From Chloroflexota bacterium (lineage in GTDB: Bacteria; Chloroflexota; Limnocylindria; QHBO01): 64,000 nucleotides of DNA. The number at the start of each line of letters is the position of its first letter. Within the stretch, counting starts at the first letter, position 1. Positions 44,910 to 52,830 of this stretch are shown in pieces. Under the pieces are notes generated by a model. That model saw only the letters and a list, made by a program, of their open reading frames with translations, searched no databases and was not told where the DNA came from. The DNA lies in contig QHBO01000016.1 of NCBI GenBank assembly GCA_003243965.1, positions 133,076 to 197,075 of the forward strand, in the 5' to 3' direction. The position numbers were made by a program, and so were the translations under genes.

Positions 44910-45880
44910 TGGCTCGCTTGCTCGCCGGACTACGAATCTCGGTGAAGCTTGATCGTTTTGAACTGCTAATCGTCTTGCTCGTAACGGTGTTTGGGCTCGC
45001 CGCCCTGCTGCTTATCGGAATGCGCCTCCAGTCCTTCGCGCCGACTCCCCACTGCCAAGAGCTCGTTTGGCGCGGCTACTCTTCGGAGGATCTGCGGGGC
45101 TGTCCGGGCCTCTTGGAATTCGTCCAGTTCGACACGTCGTTCACCAGCAACGCCATGGTTGCCATGAGCGTCGCCCCGTTCGCGATCGGAACGCTCCTTG
45201 GATCGCCCGTGGTCGCTCGCGAGATAGATACCGGCACATCCGAGCTTGCCTGGTCACTCACCGTGTCCCGCACGCGCTGGCTGGTGGGTCGCCTCTTGCC
45301 GCTGTTGTCCGCGGTGCTCTTGGCGTCTCTCCTCCTTGGCTTCGGGGCGGAATGGTTGGAGCATGTGCGGTTCTCGGTCGTTCCGGCGGCCGAGAGCTTT
45401 CGCGACTACGGCAGCCGTGGGCCTCTCTTGGCTGCCCGGGCTGTAACAGCATTCAGCATCGGGATCCTCGTCGGAACGGTGATGGGCCGGACGGTGCCCG
45501 CCCTAGTGTTGACGGCGATCGCCAGTGTTGTCGTCTACTTCGCACTTTCGACAGCCGCGCTCGCACTACAACCTCTGGATCCGGTGTCGACCTCCCAGGC
45601 ACAAGGAGATATCGGTGTCCTCAATGTACGACTCGCGTGGCGAACGCCTGGTGGCCAAGTGCTGAGCGACGAACAGGCACGGCAGACGATTCCTGCGAGC
45701 TCGTCCGATCCGGAAGCCGCCATCCTCTGGCTGAACGAGCACTACCAAGGCGTATCGATGATTATTCCGGGCACGCGTATGCCGCGTATGGCGTGGACGG
45801 AGTCCGTCCTCCACGGGGCGGTCGTGCTGCTGACCTTCGGAGCGTCGCTAATCCTGGTGCAGCGCAGACGACCGTTCTAA
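44906..45880 (+). CDS. ABC-2 type transporter permease
   Basis: A 324-aa membrane protein with about six helices: residues ~20-43, 83-103, 122-145, 167-190, 196-218 and 295-315. Between the first two lies a ~40-residue outside loop with two Cys (PHCQELVWRG.. RGCPGLLEF), and a second long loop precedes the last helix. The ISVKLDRFELLIVLLVTVFG start and SPVVAREIDTGTSELAWSLTVSRTRWLVGR segment are typical of ABC-2 permeases. It pairs with the ATPase upstream; the cargo is unknown. Confidence 0.85.
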   Translation: MMARLLAGLRISVKLDRFELLIVLLVTVFGLAALLLIGMRLQSFAPTPHCQELVWRGYSSEDLRGCPGLLEFVQFDTSFTSNAMVAMSVAPFAIGTLLGSPVVAREIDTGTSELAWSLTVSRTRWLVGRLLPLLSAVLLASLLLGFGAEWLEHVRFSVVPAAESFRDYGSRGPLLAARAVTAFSIGILVGTVMGRTVPALVLTAIASVVVYFALSTAALALQPLDPVSTSQAQGDIGVLNVRLAWRTPGGQVLSDEQARQTIPASSSDPEAAILWLNEHYQGVSMIIPGTRMPRMAWTESVLHGAVVLLTFGASLILVQRRRPF

Positions 45881-45911
45881 TCGGGAGATCAGAATAGCGC
45901 CGGTTCCACCT

Positions 45912-45928
45912 CCCCGGTAGTACCGGGG
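45912..45928 (+). terminator. palindromic hairpin after the ABC permease gene
   Basis: CCCCGGTA/TACCGGGG separated by one base, 32 nt after the permease stop. It lacks a U-tract, so it may be a weak terminator or RNA-end stabiliser. Confidence 0.4.
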
Positions 45929-45979
45929 GTCCTTCGATTCGGTCGGTGATGTCCAGCTCTCCCACCCTCCGTGCGGCGA

Positions 45980-45985
45980 TAGGAT
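45980..45985 (+). promoter_or_regulatory. -10 box for leaderless gene at 45992
   Basis: TAGGAT exactly 6 nt before GTG 45992. Confidence 0.45.
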
Positions 45986-45991
45986 CTCAAT

Positions 45992-46627
45992 GTGTGGGGA
46001 ACCGAATGCACGCTGGCGTCCGCCAGCTGCACGACCGGCTGGACGGATTGGATCCACGGCGAGCTCTGGGTCTGCCCCGATGGCCTGTTCCGCAGGCCAC
46101 TTGGCCTCAGGGCAACCTTAGCCCATGGCAGCGGCCCAACGGTGGATCCGGTCGCTCGCGTCACCACGTCACTCTCGCCAGCCGACCTCGCAGAAGCCAA
46201 GGCAGGTCGTAAGCGCCATGTCTGGGTGGCCTGGGACTCGATCGCCAACGCCGAGCTTCGACATGGATTCCTGACCGATTCACTGCATTTCCGCCTCCGC
46301 GACGGTCGGAAAGGTAAGTTCCTGTGGCTGGCGGTCGATCGAGCCGATGTCCATCTAGCCGAGGCTCTGGATCGCGCAATCGCCGGCCGATTCGTCGCAA
46401 GAAGACGAACCAGGTGGGATGCCATCTCTGGGCGGGGCCCGGAGCAAGTCGAAGATGACGCGGCGGAGGATTGGCCGGTGACGGTCACGGCGTCCTGGCT
46501 CGACCACGGCATCGATCTGCTTGAACTTCGCAGCGCGATCGTCGCGCTGGCAGATCGCAAATGCCCGATTGGTCCGGTCATACTCGACAACGATCTCACC
46601 AAAGCCCGGCAGCGCGTCGAGGCCTAG
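45992..46627 (+). CDS. uncharacterised PH-like beta-rich protein; 3' end runs over an antisense gene remnant
   Basis: The 211-aa frame starts with GTG 6 nt after a TAGGAT box. The first ~135 residues (HGELWVCPDGLFRRPLGL, RHVWVAWDSIANAELRHGFL, DSLHFRLRDGRKGKFLWLAV, LAEALDRAIAGRFV) resemble a bacterial PH-type domain: repeated strands then one helix. The last ~75 residues have no such pattern and are antisense to the truncated ATPase gene on the minus strand, so the natural end was probably lost at a junction. Function unknown. Confidence 0.55.
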   Translation: MWGTECTLASASCTTGWTDWIHGELWVCPDGLFRRPLGLRATLAHGSGPTVDPVARVTTSLSPADLAEAKAGRKRHVWVAWDSIANAELRHGFLTDSLHFRLRDGRKGKFLWLAVDRADVHLAEALDRAIAGRFVARRRTRWDAISGRGPEQVEDDAAEDWPVTVTASWLDHGIDLLELRSAIVALADRKCPIGPVILDNDLTKARQRVEA

Positions 46628-46762
46628 CGCCTTCAGCCGCTCGTAGCTGTCGTCGCTGTTCGTCATGGGCTCAGTAAGGACCTTCACGACGCTACGTCCG
46701 ACCGCCTTCTCGAATTGCCGGCGAATGTAGTTCTTGTCGAACGTGATGTCGTATTCGGGCAT
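46355..46762 (-). pseudogene. truncated Bergerat-fold (GHKL/HSP90-like) ATPase, N-terminal fragment
   Basis: From ATG 46762 about 75 residues are coherent: MPEYDITFDKNYIRRQFEKA, then VVKVLTEPMTNSDDSYERL, where ExxxNxxD fits the N-box of GHKL ATPases, then EIVVEYDRTNRAFAICQ. The sequence should go on to the DxGxG box, but after about 46545 it becomes unrelated Arg-rich sequence antisense to the gene at 45992. So only the N-terminal piece remains. It is followed upstream on the same strand by two unknown genes and looks like the stump of a multi-gene, possibly defensive, cassette. Confidence 0.55.
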
Positions 46763-46778
46763 AGCCTCGTGATCTCCC

Positions 46779-47420
46779 CTACTTCTGCTTCTGTTCGAAT
46801 TGCTTGCGCAGAGCGTCGAGGAAAGCGAGAGCATCGGTGTCCCCCGCCGCCGCTGCAATCGACTTGAGTGAGACGAACCTCTCCCGAATTGCTTCCTTCG
46901 GGGTGTATCGGAACGCCCCGAGCGCGTGCCAGACGTCATCGATACTCAGACGAGCCGTTCCAGCGTCGCTGAAGCGTTCGTAAGCTTCGGTCTTCTTCAG
47001 GTCGCTGATCTCGCCTGCGGGATCCCATGTGTATCCGGCAGATTCCGGTTTCGCGAACGGCTCCCTAGCCCCACCTGCGACCCGCTGGCCGGCTTCTCTA
47101 AGAATCGCTTCCCCGAGCGGCGTCAGGCTGAAGCCGGTCCCAGTTGATCCCACCGCCCAGTTCCGATACTTGGGGCCGAGTTGGAGGAGGGCGCGATTCA
47201 CTCGATTGCTGTCAGGATGGTCATAGCCGCGGAGCGCGAACTTCAAGGGGAACAATCGGAACGCCGCTACGGATACGTTCTCGAAGGTCGGCGGGAGACC
47301 TTGGTTCCTGAGCCAACCCAGCGTGAAGACGACCAGACGGTTGAGGTCTAGCCCTTCGTATCTTGAAGGCTCGAATGCTGGTGCATGGTCAGCGCTCTCT
47401 GCTCGTGTGCTCGCGCTCAT
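46779..47420 (-). CDS. uncharacterised winged-helix-like protein, 213 aa
   Basis: Unknown protein. YEGLDLNRLVVFTLGWLRNQGLPPTFENVSVAAFRLFPLKF reads as helices of a winged-helix domain, and WAVGSTGTGFSLTPLGEAILREAG as the wing and end helix (residues ~20-105). The C-terminal ~100 residues are helical and charged and end in KQFEQKQK. It lies 16 bp before the truncated ATPase gene and overlaps the zinc-ribbon gene by 4 nt, so the three form one operon. Confidence 0.62.
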   Translation of the reverse strand: MSASTRAESADHAPAFEPSRYEGLDLNRLVVFTLGWLRNQGLPPTFENVSVAAFRLFPLKFALRGYDHPDSNRVNRALLQLGPKYRNWAVGSTGTGFSLTPLGEAILREAGQRVAGGAREPFAKPESAGYTWDPAGEISDLKKTEAYERFSDAGTARLSIDDVWHALGAFRYTPKEAIRERFVSLKSIAAAAGDTDALAFLDALRKQFEQKQK

Positions 47421-47647
47421 GTCCCTCTACTCCAGGCCCTTCCAATCGGCTCGAAGAACGTCGTAATGTCAAAGATCGCGCGGTCAAGGTTTCCGCAGGC
47501 TTCGCACTTCACGACAAGCGCGTCATACCAGCGCCGGTGGATCGGAGCGACCTCCTCCGCAACGAGGTGCCATGGGCCACCGCAGTCACATCGCCCAAGA
47601 AGCGCGTCTTCCTCCGCGATTGAACTGACTGGAAGTGGAGCAAGCAC
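47417..47647 (-). CDS. small zinc-ribbon protein, 76 aa
   Basis: Two Cys pairs, CDCGGPW near residue 20 and CEACGN near residue 48, fit a zinc ribbon. No known family is recognised. It overlaps the winged-helix gene by 4 nt and lies 5 bp from the HARE-HTH gene on the same strand. The operon setting is the main support. Confidence 0.58.
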   Translation of the reverse strand: MLAPLPVSSIAEEDALLGRCDCGGPWHLVAEEVAPIHRRWYDALVVKCEACGNLDRAIFDITTFFEPIGRAWSRGT

Positions 47648-47652
47648 GGCGG

Positions 47653-48132
47653 TCAGTGCTCAGCTACGCGGCGACGCGGACGGGAACTGCGGCTCGGCCG
47701 ACTTGCCGCTCGTACAGCGGGCCAATCGGACAAGCCGTACATCCCACGGCTGCGAGTTCGGCCGAAGCGGCCATCTCGACTCATGTGGGCCAATAGATTC
47801 GCAGCAGGATCCTGACCCGGGATAAACACGTGATCCCGCGCGAGTAGGTCTGCGAGTTCCCGGTAATGCATTGGCTTCGCGGCCTCCGAGAGCAGTCGAT
47901 GAGCATGCTCGATGAACTTCGAGCCGGACGGCACTGAGTCAGGCGAACCAGCGCCGTCCGACTGCGCGGCTTCGCCCTCCAGAGCCAGCAAGTCGTCGAT
48001 GTTCTTCAACTGGTTCTCCTTGCTGGCGATAGCCGCGTTGAGCTCAGACAACTCGGTCCGAAGCGTCCGGACTTCGGCGAGCACTTCGTCACGCTTCTTC
48101 TGAAGTGTCTGGATGTACGTCGATTGCGCCAT
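47653..48132 (-). CDS. coiled-coil protein with HARE-HTH domain
   Basis: A 159-aa protein. Residues ~5-50 form a coiled coil (TLQKKRDEVLAEVRTLRTEL, SELNAAIASKENQLKNIDDLL). Residues ~72-140 fit the HARE-HTH (HB1/ASXL) winged helix: KFIEHAHRLLSEAAKPMHYRELADLL, PAANLLAHMSRDGRFGRT, RGMYGLSDW. HARE-HTH domains occur in restriction and other DNA-linked systems. The basic tail is Arg/Ser-rich. It starts 6 bp before an inverted repeat and heads the cassette operon. Confidence 0.72.
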   Translation of the reverse strand: MAQSTYIQTLQKKRDEVLAEVRTLRTELSELNAAIASKENQLKNIDDLLALEGEAAQSDGAGSPDSVPSGSKFIEHAHRLLSEAAKPMHYRELADLLARDHVFIPGQDPAANLLAHMSRDGRFGRTRSRGMYGLSDWPAVRAASRPSRSSRPRRRVAEH

Positions 48133-48137
48133 TGCTC

Positions 48138-48194
48138 ATTGTCTTCTACGGTGTTGCTACATCGTAGGATACACACTCTGAGACGGAAGACAAT
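48138..48194 (+). promoter_or_regulatory. inverted repeat upstream of HARE-HTH operon
   Basis: ATTGTCTTC (48138-48146) and GAAGACAAT (48186-48194) are perfect inverted repeats, with a second inner pair CTACG/CGTAG (48146-48150/48163-48167). The stretch is more A+T-rich than its surroundings. Candidate operator or promoter of the minus-strand operon. Confidence 0.45.
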
Positions 48195-48325
48195 ACGCGT
48201 ACGCAAAATCGCGTGCAGCCTTGCACCGCGTCGACACGTGCCCGCTCCATGCATAGCGTGTGGCCATCTACCGTGCATCCGCCACATCTGCCCGGCGCTA
48301 AATCCCTCTCTCGCAGTTCCGCTCG

Positions 48326-49240
48326 CTATGAACGCAACCGCCGATACGCCTCCTGGGCTCGCTCGTCGGCGGCCGAGGCGCCGTAGCGGCTAAGCATCTC
48401 GCGGCTCTTCCAGCCGGCCAGGCGCATGAGGTCGCCCTCGGTGCCGCCGTCGGACAGCCACTGGTGGGCGAAGGTGTGGCGGAACAGGTGCGGGTGCAGC
48501 TTCGGCATGCCGGCGGCGGCGCCGCGGCGGCGGAGAACCTGGGCCAGGCCGGTATCGGTCAAGCGTCCTCGCTTGCCGACCCAGAGCCAGGGCGAGTCGG
48601 CGTCGAAATGCAGTTTTCGGACGCGGAGGTATCGGTCCAAGGCGCGGCTGGTCTGGCGGTCGAAGGGGCAGGCGCGCGGGCGGCGGCCCTTACCGAGCAC
48701 CAGCGCCACCTCGTGGTCGAAGTCGACGTCCTCGACCCGCAGCCCGATGCACTCGCCGCGGCGCATGCCGGTCGATGCCAGCAGGCGGATGATGGCGGTA
48801 TCGCGGCGGTCCTCGAACGACGTGCCGGCGCAGACCGCCAGTAGGCGCTCGAGCTCCTCGACGCGCAGCACCGGCGGCGGCTCGTCGGGCACGGCTGGCG
48901 GGCGCATGCGGGCCATCGGCGAGTCGCGGATCTCGTCCTCCCCGGCCAGCCAGCGGAAGACCTGCTGGAGCGACCGATAGCGGTTCGCCACCGTCGCCGG
49001 CCGGTTGCCGGAGTCAGACAGCGCCACCAGGAAGGCCTCGATGTGCTCGCGGCGGATGGCCGCGACATCGGTCGGCATACCCTGCTGTACCAGGAACGAA
49101 TTGAGCTGATTGAGCGCCTTCACGTAGGTAGCCACCGTGGAGGCGGCAAGATTCTCTGCTCTAAGATGGCGCGTGAAGGAGCCGACCGCATCGGCCAGAT
49201 CGAGGTTCGCGTGAGCGTGGGAAACGGTCTTCGATGGCAT
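48326..49240 (-). CDS. tyrosine recombinase (XerC/D-like integrase)
   Basis: A 304-aa site-specific recombinase. The N-terminal SAM-like domain runs to about residue 110 (HLRAENLAASTVATYVKALNQL..ANRYRSLQQVFRWL). The catalytic domain shows the first Arg in LASTGMRRGECIGLR, the Lys-containing beta hairpin (VLGKGRRPRACPF), HxxR as HLFRHTFAHQWL, the W/H of LAGWKSREML and the Tyr of SRYG. It is next to tRNA-Lys and repeats, and probably belongs to the island to its left. ATG 49240. Confidence 0.9.
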   Translation of the reverse strand: MPSKTVSHAHANLDLADAVGSFTRHLRAENLAASTVATYVKALNQLNSFLVQQGMPTDVAAIRREHIEAFLVALSDSGNRPATVANRYRSLQQVFRWLAGEDEIRDSPMARMRPPAVPDEPPPVLRVEELERLLAVCAGTSFEDRRDTAIIRLLASTGMRRGECIGLRVEDVDFDHEVALVLGKGRRPRACPFDRQTSRALDRYLRVRKLHFDADSPWLWVGKRGRLTDTGLAQVLRRRGAAAGMPKLHPHLFRHTFAHQWLSDGGTEGDLMRLAGWKSREMLSRYGASAADERAQEAYRRLRS

Positions 49241-49284
49241 CTGACAGCAGGAGATTCGGCGGGTTTGGTCGTCGGAAAACTCAC

Positions 49285-49342
49285 CGAATCATGTGCTGTA
49301 ACAGCGCTGTGGTCAAGCCTCTTTCGAATCATGTGCTCTAAC
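49285..49342 (+). repeat. direct repeats CGAATCATGTGCTSTAAC, 40-bp period
   Basis: Two 18-bp copies at 49285-49302 and 49325-49342 differ only at one base (G or C). They lie between the recombinase gene and tRNA-Lys, where recombinase binding or operator sites would be expected. Confidence 0.6.
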
Positions 49343-49356
49343 TGAGCACGAAACGC

Positions 49357-49431
49357 GGGCCGTTAGCTCAGTGGCAGAGCAGGGGACTTTTAATCCTCGT
49401 GTCGTGGGTTCGAATCCCACACGGCCCTCCA
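49357..49431 (+). tRNA. tRNA-Lys (anticodon TTT)
   Basis: Cloverleaf with acceptor GGGCCGT/ACGGCCC, anticodon stem GGGGA/TCCTC with loop CTTTTAA, T-arm GTGGG-TTCGAAT-CCCAC and encoded CCA. It lies 116 bp from the recombinase start with its 5' end toward it. Confidence 0.96.
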
Positions 49432-49577
49432 TGACGACAACGACTTGAAGAACGGTGCCGCCTGCGTCCACTCGAGCCCGGTCATCCCCGTCTATCGGTT
49501 GGCTGCCACCGGGCCGATGAGCCGCGGTTCGGCCGATGGTCTAACCATCACAAACCCGATGCGAAGGAGCGATGACC

Positions 49578-50186
49578 ATGAAGCTGACCGCAATGATGTT
49601 TCTGACCGTGGACGGCGTGTACCAGGGTCCCGGGGCACCCGACGAGGACCGACGCGGCGGGTTCGAGCGCGGGGGATGGCTGGGGCCGTACGCCAACCAG
49701 GAAACCTGGCGGTTCATCACCTCGGTCTATGAGCGCGCGGATGCGCTCCTTCTCGGCCGCGTGACGTGGGAGATCTGGGAGGCGTACTGGCCGCACCACG
49801 ACGAGGGCGATCCGGTCTCCCACGGCATCAACGTCCTGCCCAAGTACGTGCCCTCGACCACGCTCACGGACCCCACGTGGCAGAACACCCATGTCATCGA
49901 GGGCGACGTCGAGGCGGCGGTGCGCGAGCTCAAGGCGAAGCCCGGGCGCGAGCTCCAGGTCCATGGCAGCGGCGGCCTGCTCCGTTGGCTGCTCGAGCGC
50001 GACCTCGTCGACGAGCTCAACCTGCTGCTCTACCCCGTCGTGCTGGGCGACGGGCTGCGGCTCTTCCCGGAGCGCGGCCAGACGCACGACTTGACGCTGG
50101 TCGAGTCGCGATCGATGCCGTCCGGCGTGACGATCCAGACCTATCGACCGGGCGGGCGGGCGACGTTCGGCAACGTCGCGGAGTGA
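49578..50186 (+). CDS. dihydrofolate reductase-like (RibD C-terminal) family protein
   Basis: A 202-aa protein of the RibD C-terminal/DHFR-like fold: KLTAMMFLTVDGVYQGPG, ADALLLGRVTWEIWEAYW near residue 55 and the dinucleotide region LQVHGSGGLLRWLLERDLVDELNLLLYPVVLGDGLRLFP near residue 130. By family an NADPH-dependent reductase of unknown substrate. ATG 49578 has AAGGAG 8 nt upstream; ATG 49572 would leave only 2 nt. It follows tRNA-Lys by 146 bp. Confidence 0.87.
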   Translation: MKLTAMMFLTVDGVYQGPGAPDEDRRGGFERGGWLGPYANQETWRFITSVYERADALLLGRVTWEIWEAYWPHHDEGDPVSHGINVLPKYVPSTTLTDPTWQNTHVIEGDVEAAVRELKAKPGRELQVHGSGGLLRWLLERDLVDELNLLLYPVVLGDGLRLFPERGQTHDLTLVESRSMPSGVTIQTYRPGGRATFGNVAE

Positions 50187-50303
50187 CCCGGAGCCGCCAG
50201 CTGTAGAAGACCGTCGGCAGGGCCGGCGCGGCTGCCGGCGGCTGCTCCCAGTCCTGTCAGGACATCGCCTCGCGCACCGCCGCCTCCCCGCCGCCTGCCT
50301 GCC

Positions 50304-52079
50304 TCAGGGCGCCTGGCGTCGCGCCCTGAAGTCCCGTACCGCCTCGAGAAGCGTGGTGCCGTACGAGGCATGCGCATAGCCCTGGGTGTAGGTCGCGGGA
50401 GTGGTGCTGGCCGGCGCCGGGGCGGTGGGCTCGATCTGCGTGTCCTCGTGCCACTCGTTGAACGAGGTGATGGTCAGCGTCTGCAGCGCAGGATCGAGGT
50501 AGCCGCCGGCCAGGTCCAGGAACGCGCGGAACAGACTCGAGCCGCTGGCCGCGGCGTTGAGCTCGCGCGGCAGGACGTAGTGGTTGGCCGACAGCCGCAC
50601 GCCCCGATCGTTGAATCCGGGCAGCGTCCCGGGGATGAAGCGCACGCCCTCGGCCGCCGCGGCCGAACGGTACGCGTCATACGTCCGACGCACGGTGGCC
50701 AAGAAGCCGGTGTCATCGGGCCATCCGGGACGCTGGAGATCGCTGTACATCGTGTACGGCGTGATCGCGTCGAAGACGCGGATGCGGGCAGGGTCCGGGG
50801 TGCCGACGGGGTCGACCTCATCGGCGACAAGGAACACGTCGTAGCCGTACCGCTGCAGCATGTGCGCGCGCAGGGCCGCGAACGCCTGGGCATAGGCGCC
50901 GCGGTAGATGCGCGTCACGTACAGGTAGACCACCGGCCTGCCGTCGATCCGCTGGTAGCTGGGGTTCGCAAAGTATGTGCCCGCCAGGTAGTCGAAATCG
51001 GCAATCAGCTTCTGCTGCGTCGCCGCGTCGAAGTTGATGACGCCGTTCGTCAGCCCCAGCCGCGCGATTGACTCGTACAGGAGCGTGATCCTGGTGGCGC
51101 CGATCCGCGGTGAGCGCAGCAGCAAATCGCGGACCGTGACGTCCTCGTAGCCGTTCGGACCCCACCAGCTGCAGATCAGGAAGTCGATCCCGTACTGCTG
51201 CGCCCACGCAAGGTGGCTGGCGATGAGCCCCGGGTCGCGGCTGTCGTACTCGCCGAAGGATGGCGCCTGCGGCGTGCTGAGCACTCGCCGCACGTAGCCG
51301 TCCTGCCAGTGACGGCGGGCGGTCCCGTACCAGGCGTAGTAGTAGGCACCGATCTGCAGGCCGCTCGCCGGCGGGGGCGGCGAAGGGGGCGGCGAAGGCG
51401 GAGACGGAGATGGAGATGGCGACGGCGACGGCGGAGGCACGCCGCTCGCGGTGGTCACCACCAGCTGCGGCGGGTTGGCTGCCTGCCGGGACGCGAAGGT
51501 CGCCCCGTCAGCCGATGCGTCCCCGAGCACCAGGCCCAGACTCCCGTTCCCGGTCACCAGGCGCGTGACGTCGAACTCGACCCAGGCCTTTGCACCGATG
51601 GCGCCCTTGTTGTCGGACGCGGCGCTCGTCCGCGCAGGGCGGTTCTGCCAGCTGATCCCCGTCTCGCTCCAGCCCGACGCGGTGGCGTACACCGCCGGAC
51701 CGTCCCGCGTGCCATCAATCGAGTACAGGCGCAGCCGGGCGCTCACCACAGACCCGCTGAGCCCCAGGAGCGTGAATCGCAGATTGGCCTCGACCCGCGC
51801 TCGCGGATCGCCATCGGCCCGCAGCGTGGTCGTCAGGCCGTAGTTGGCGGTAGGGTGAGCCTCGTCGACGCGGGCATCCGCATCGGGCGCGAAGGAGACC
51901 GATGTCGTCGCGGCGGCCGGGCTGGCGGCCTGACTGGCGACTTGCCCGCGAGGCTGCACCCCTTCGACAGTGCCGGCGCCGGCGCCCGCGGCTTCGACCG
52001 TGCCGGCGCCGGCCAGCAGGACGCACATGGCCGTGACCAGGACGAGGCTCCAGGGCCTGCGCGCCGATGCTCGCTCCAC
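50304..52079 (-). CDS. secreted GH99-like glycosidase with N-terminal carbohydrate-binding-type domain
   Basis: A 591-aa exported protein. Signal peptide near residues 8-31 (WSLVLVTAMCVLLAGAGTVEA); a DNRLRE/CBM96-type beta domain at ~57-212 (ADARVDEAHPTANYGLTTTLRADG, RLRLYSIDGTRDGPAVY); a Pro/Ser linker (PSPSPSP, PPSPPPSPPPP); then a GH99/GH71-like catalytic domain from ~245 (IGAYYYAWYGTARRHW, LICSWWGPNGYED, ITSFNEWHEDTQIEP). The last motif carries likely catalytic Glu residues. GH99 enzymes cut alpha-1,2-mannans. GTG start at 52079 with GGGAGGGA upstream. Confidence 0.82.
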   Translation of the reverse strand: MERASARRPWSLVLVTAMCVLLAGAGTVEAAGAGAGTVEGVQPRGQVASQAASPAAATTSVSFAPDADARVDEAHPTANYGLTTTLRADGDPRARVEANLRFTLLGLSGSVVSARLRLYSIDGTRDGPAVYATASGWSETGISWQNRPARTSAASDNKGAIGAKAWVEFDVTRLVTGNGSLGLVLGDASADGATFASRQAANPPQLVVTTASGVPPPSPSPSPSPSPPSPPPSPPPPASGLQIGAYYYAWYGTARRHWQDGYVRRVLSTPQAPSFGEYDSRDPGLIASHLAWAQQYGIDFLICSWWGPNGYEDVTVRDLLLRSPRIGATRITLLYESIARLGLTNGVINFDAATQQKLIADFDYLAGTYFANPSYQRIDGRPVVYLYVTRIYRGAYAQAFAALRAHMLQRYGYDVFLVADEVDPVGTPDPARIRVFDAITPYTMYSDLQRPGWPDDTGFLATVRRTYDAYRSAAAAEGVRFIPGTLPGFNDRGVRLSANHYVLPRELNAAASGSSLFRAFLDLAGGYLDPALQTLTITSFNEWHEDTQIEPTAPAPASTTPATYTQGYAHASYGTTLLEAVRDFRARRQAP

Positions 52080-52225
52080 CGTCCCTCCCCGCTGGCGGCG
52101 CCCACGCGTCGCGAGGGGGAGATCCTAGGCGCCGTTGTGCGCGCAGGCAACACCCAAGCACACTCCGGAATCGGGTCCAGCCGGCACCCACGATGGACGC
52201 CGATCCTGCCGGGGAGGTAGTCCGG

Positions 52226-52620
52226 CTAGACCCGGGCCGGCTCGGCCCGATCGGGCGCAGACCCCATGAAGCCGAGGGCCAGCCGAACGATCCCGGTGCC
52301 AAGGTGCAGGAAGATGTCGAAGCCGCCCAGCGGCAGGAGGCCCAGACCGTTCGGCGCAACGACGCCGAGCAGTCCGACCAGCACGTAGATCACGCCCACG
52401 CCGCGGCCACCAGGATCGCGGTGGCCGTTGCGGTCGCCCCGTACAGGAGCGCGGCGCCGATCGCCAGGTGCACGACGTTGTGCAACGCGTTGATCGGGAA
52501 GATGCCCAGCAGGCTTCCGGTGGCCGACGGCAGGGAAGCCGTTGACCCGGAGGTCACGAAGATCGGCAGGAAGCCCACGATCCCGACGATGACGTAGACG
52601 ACGCCCAGTGCGAGCGCCAC
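52226..52620 (-). pseudogene. DUF4383 membrane protein with frameshift
   Basis: The first part (ALALGVVYVIVGIVGFLPIF, GLL-like IFPINALHNVVHLAIGAALLYG) stops at a TGA near 52390, while the expected second half (GVIYVLVGLLGVV, GLLPLGGFDIFLHLGTGIVRLALG) continues in the next frame to TAG 52226. Together they make a full DUF4383 protein of four helices. One extra or missing base at about 52390-52400 explains the break. It could be a sequencing error. Confidence 0.68.
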
Positions 52621-52830
52621 GGTTCGAGTGAGTGCACAGAATTGTTCCTGGATTATGAAGCGGGCGGACTCACAGCTCGTACGCCCGCGATCTCAGTACG
52701 CGGCCTTGCCATCGGCGCATCACCTTCATCACGATTCAGGGGTCGACGCCCGGGTGGCCTCTGCTACGCTCCGCCCGAATTGGGGCCAACCGGCCCTCCG
52801 ACGCACCGTGGAGGATGGCTCGCCCAACCG

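Noticed and set aside
49357-49431. tRNA-Lys 3' end as attachment site of the neighbouring integrase element
   Set aside because: The recombinase lies on the 5' side of the tRNA and no repeat of the tRNA 3' end was found to the left.
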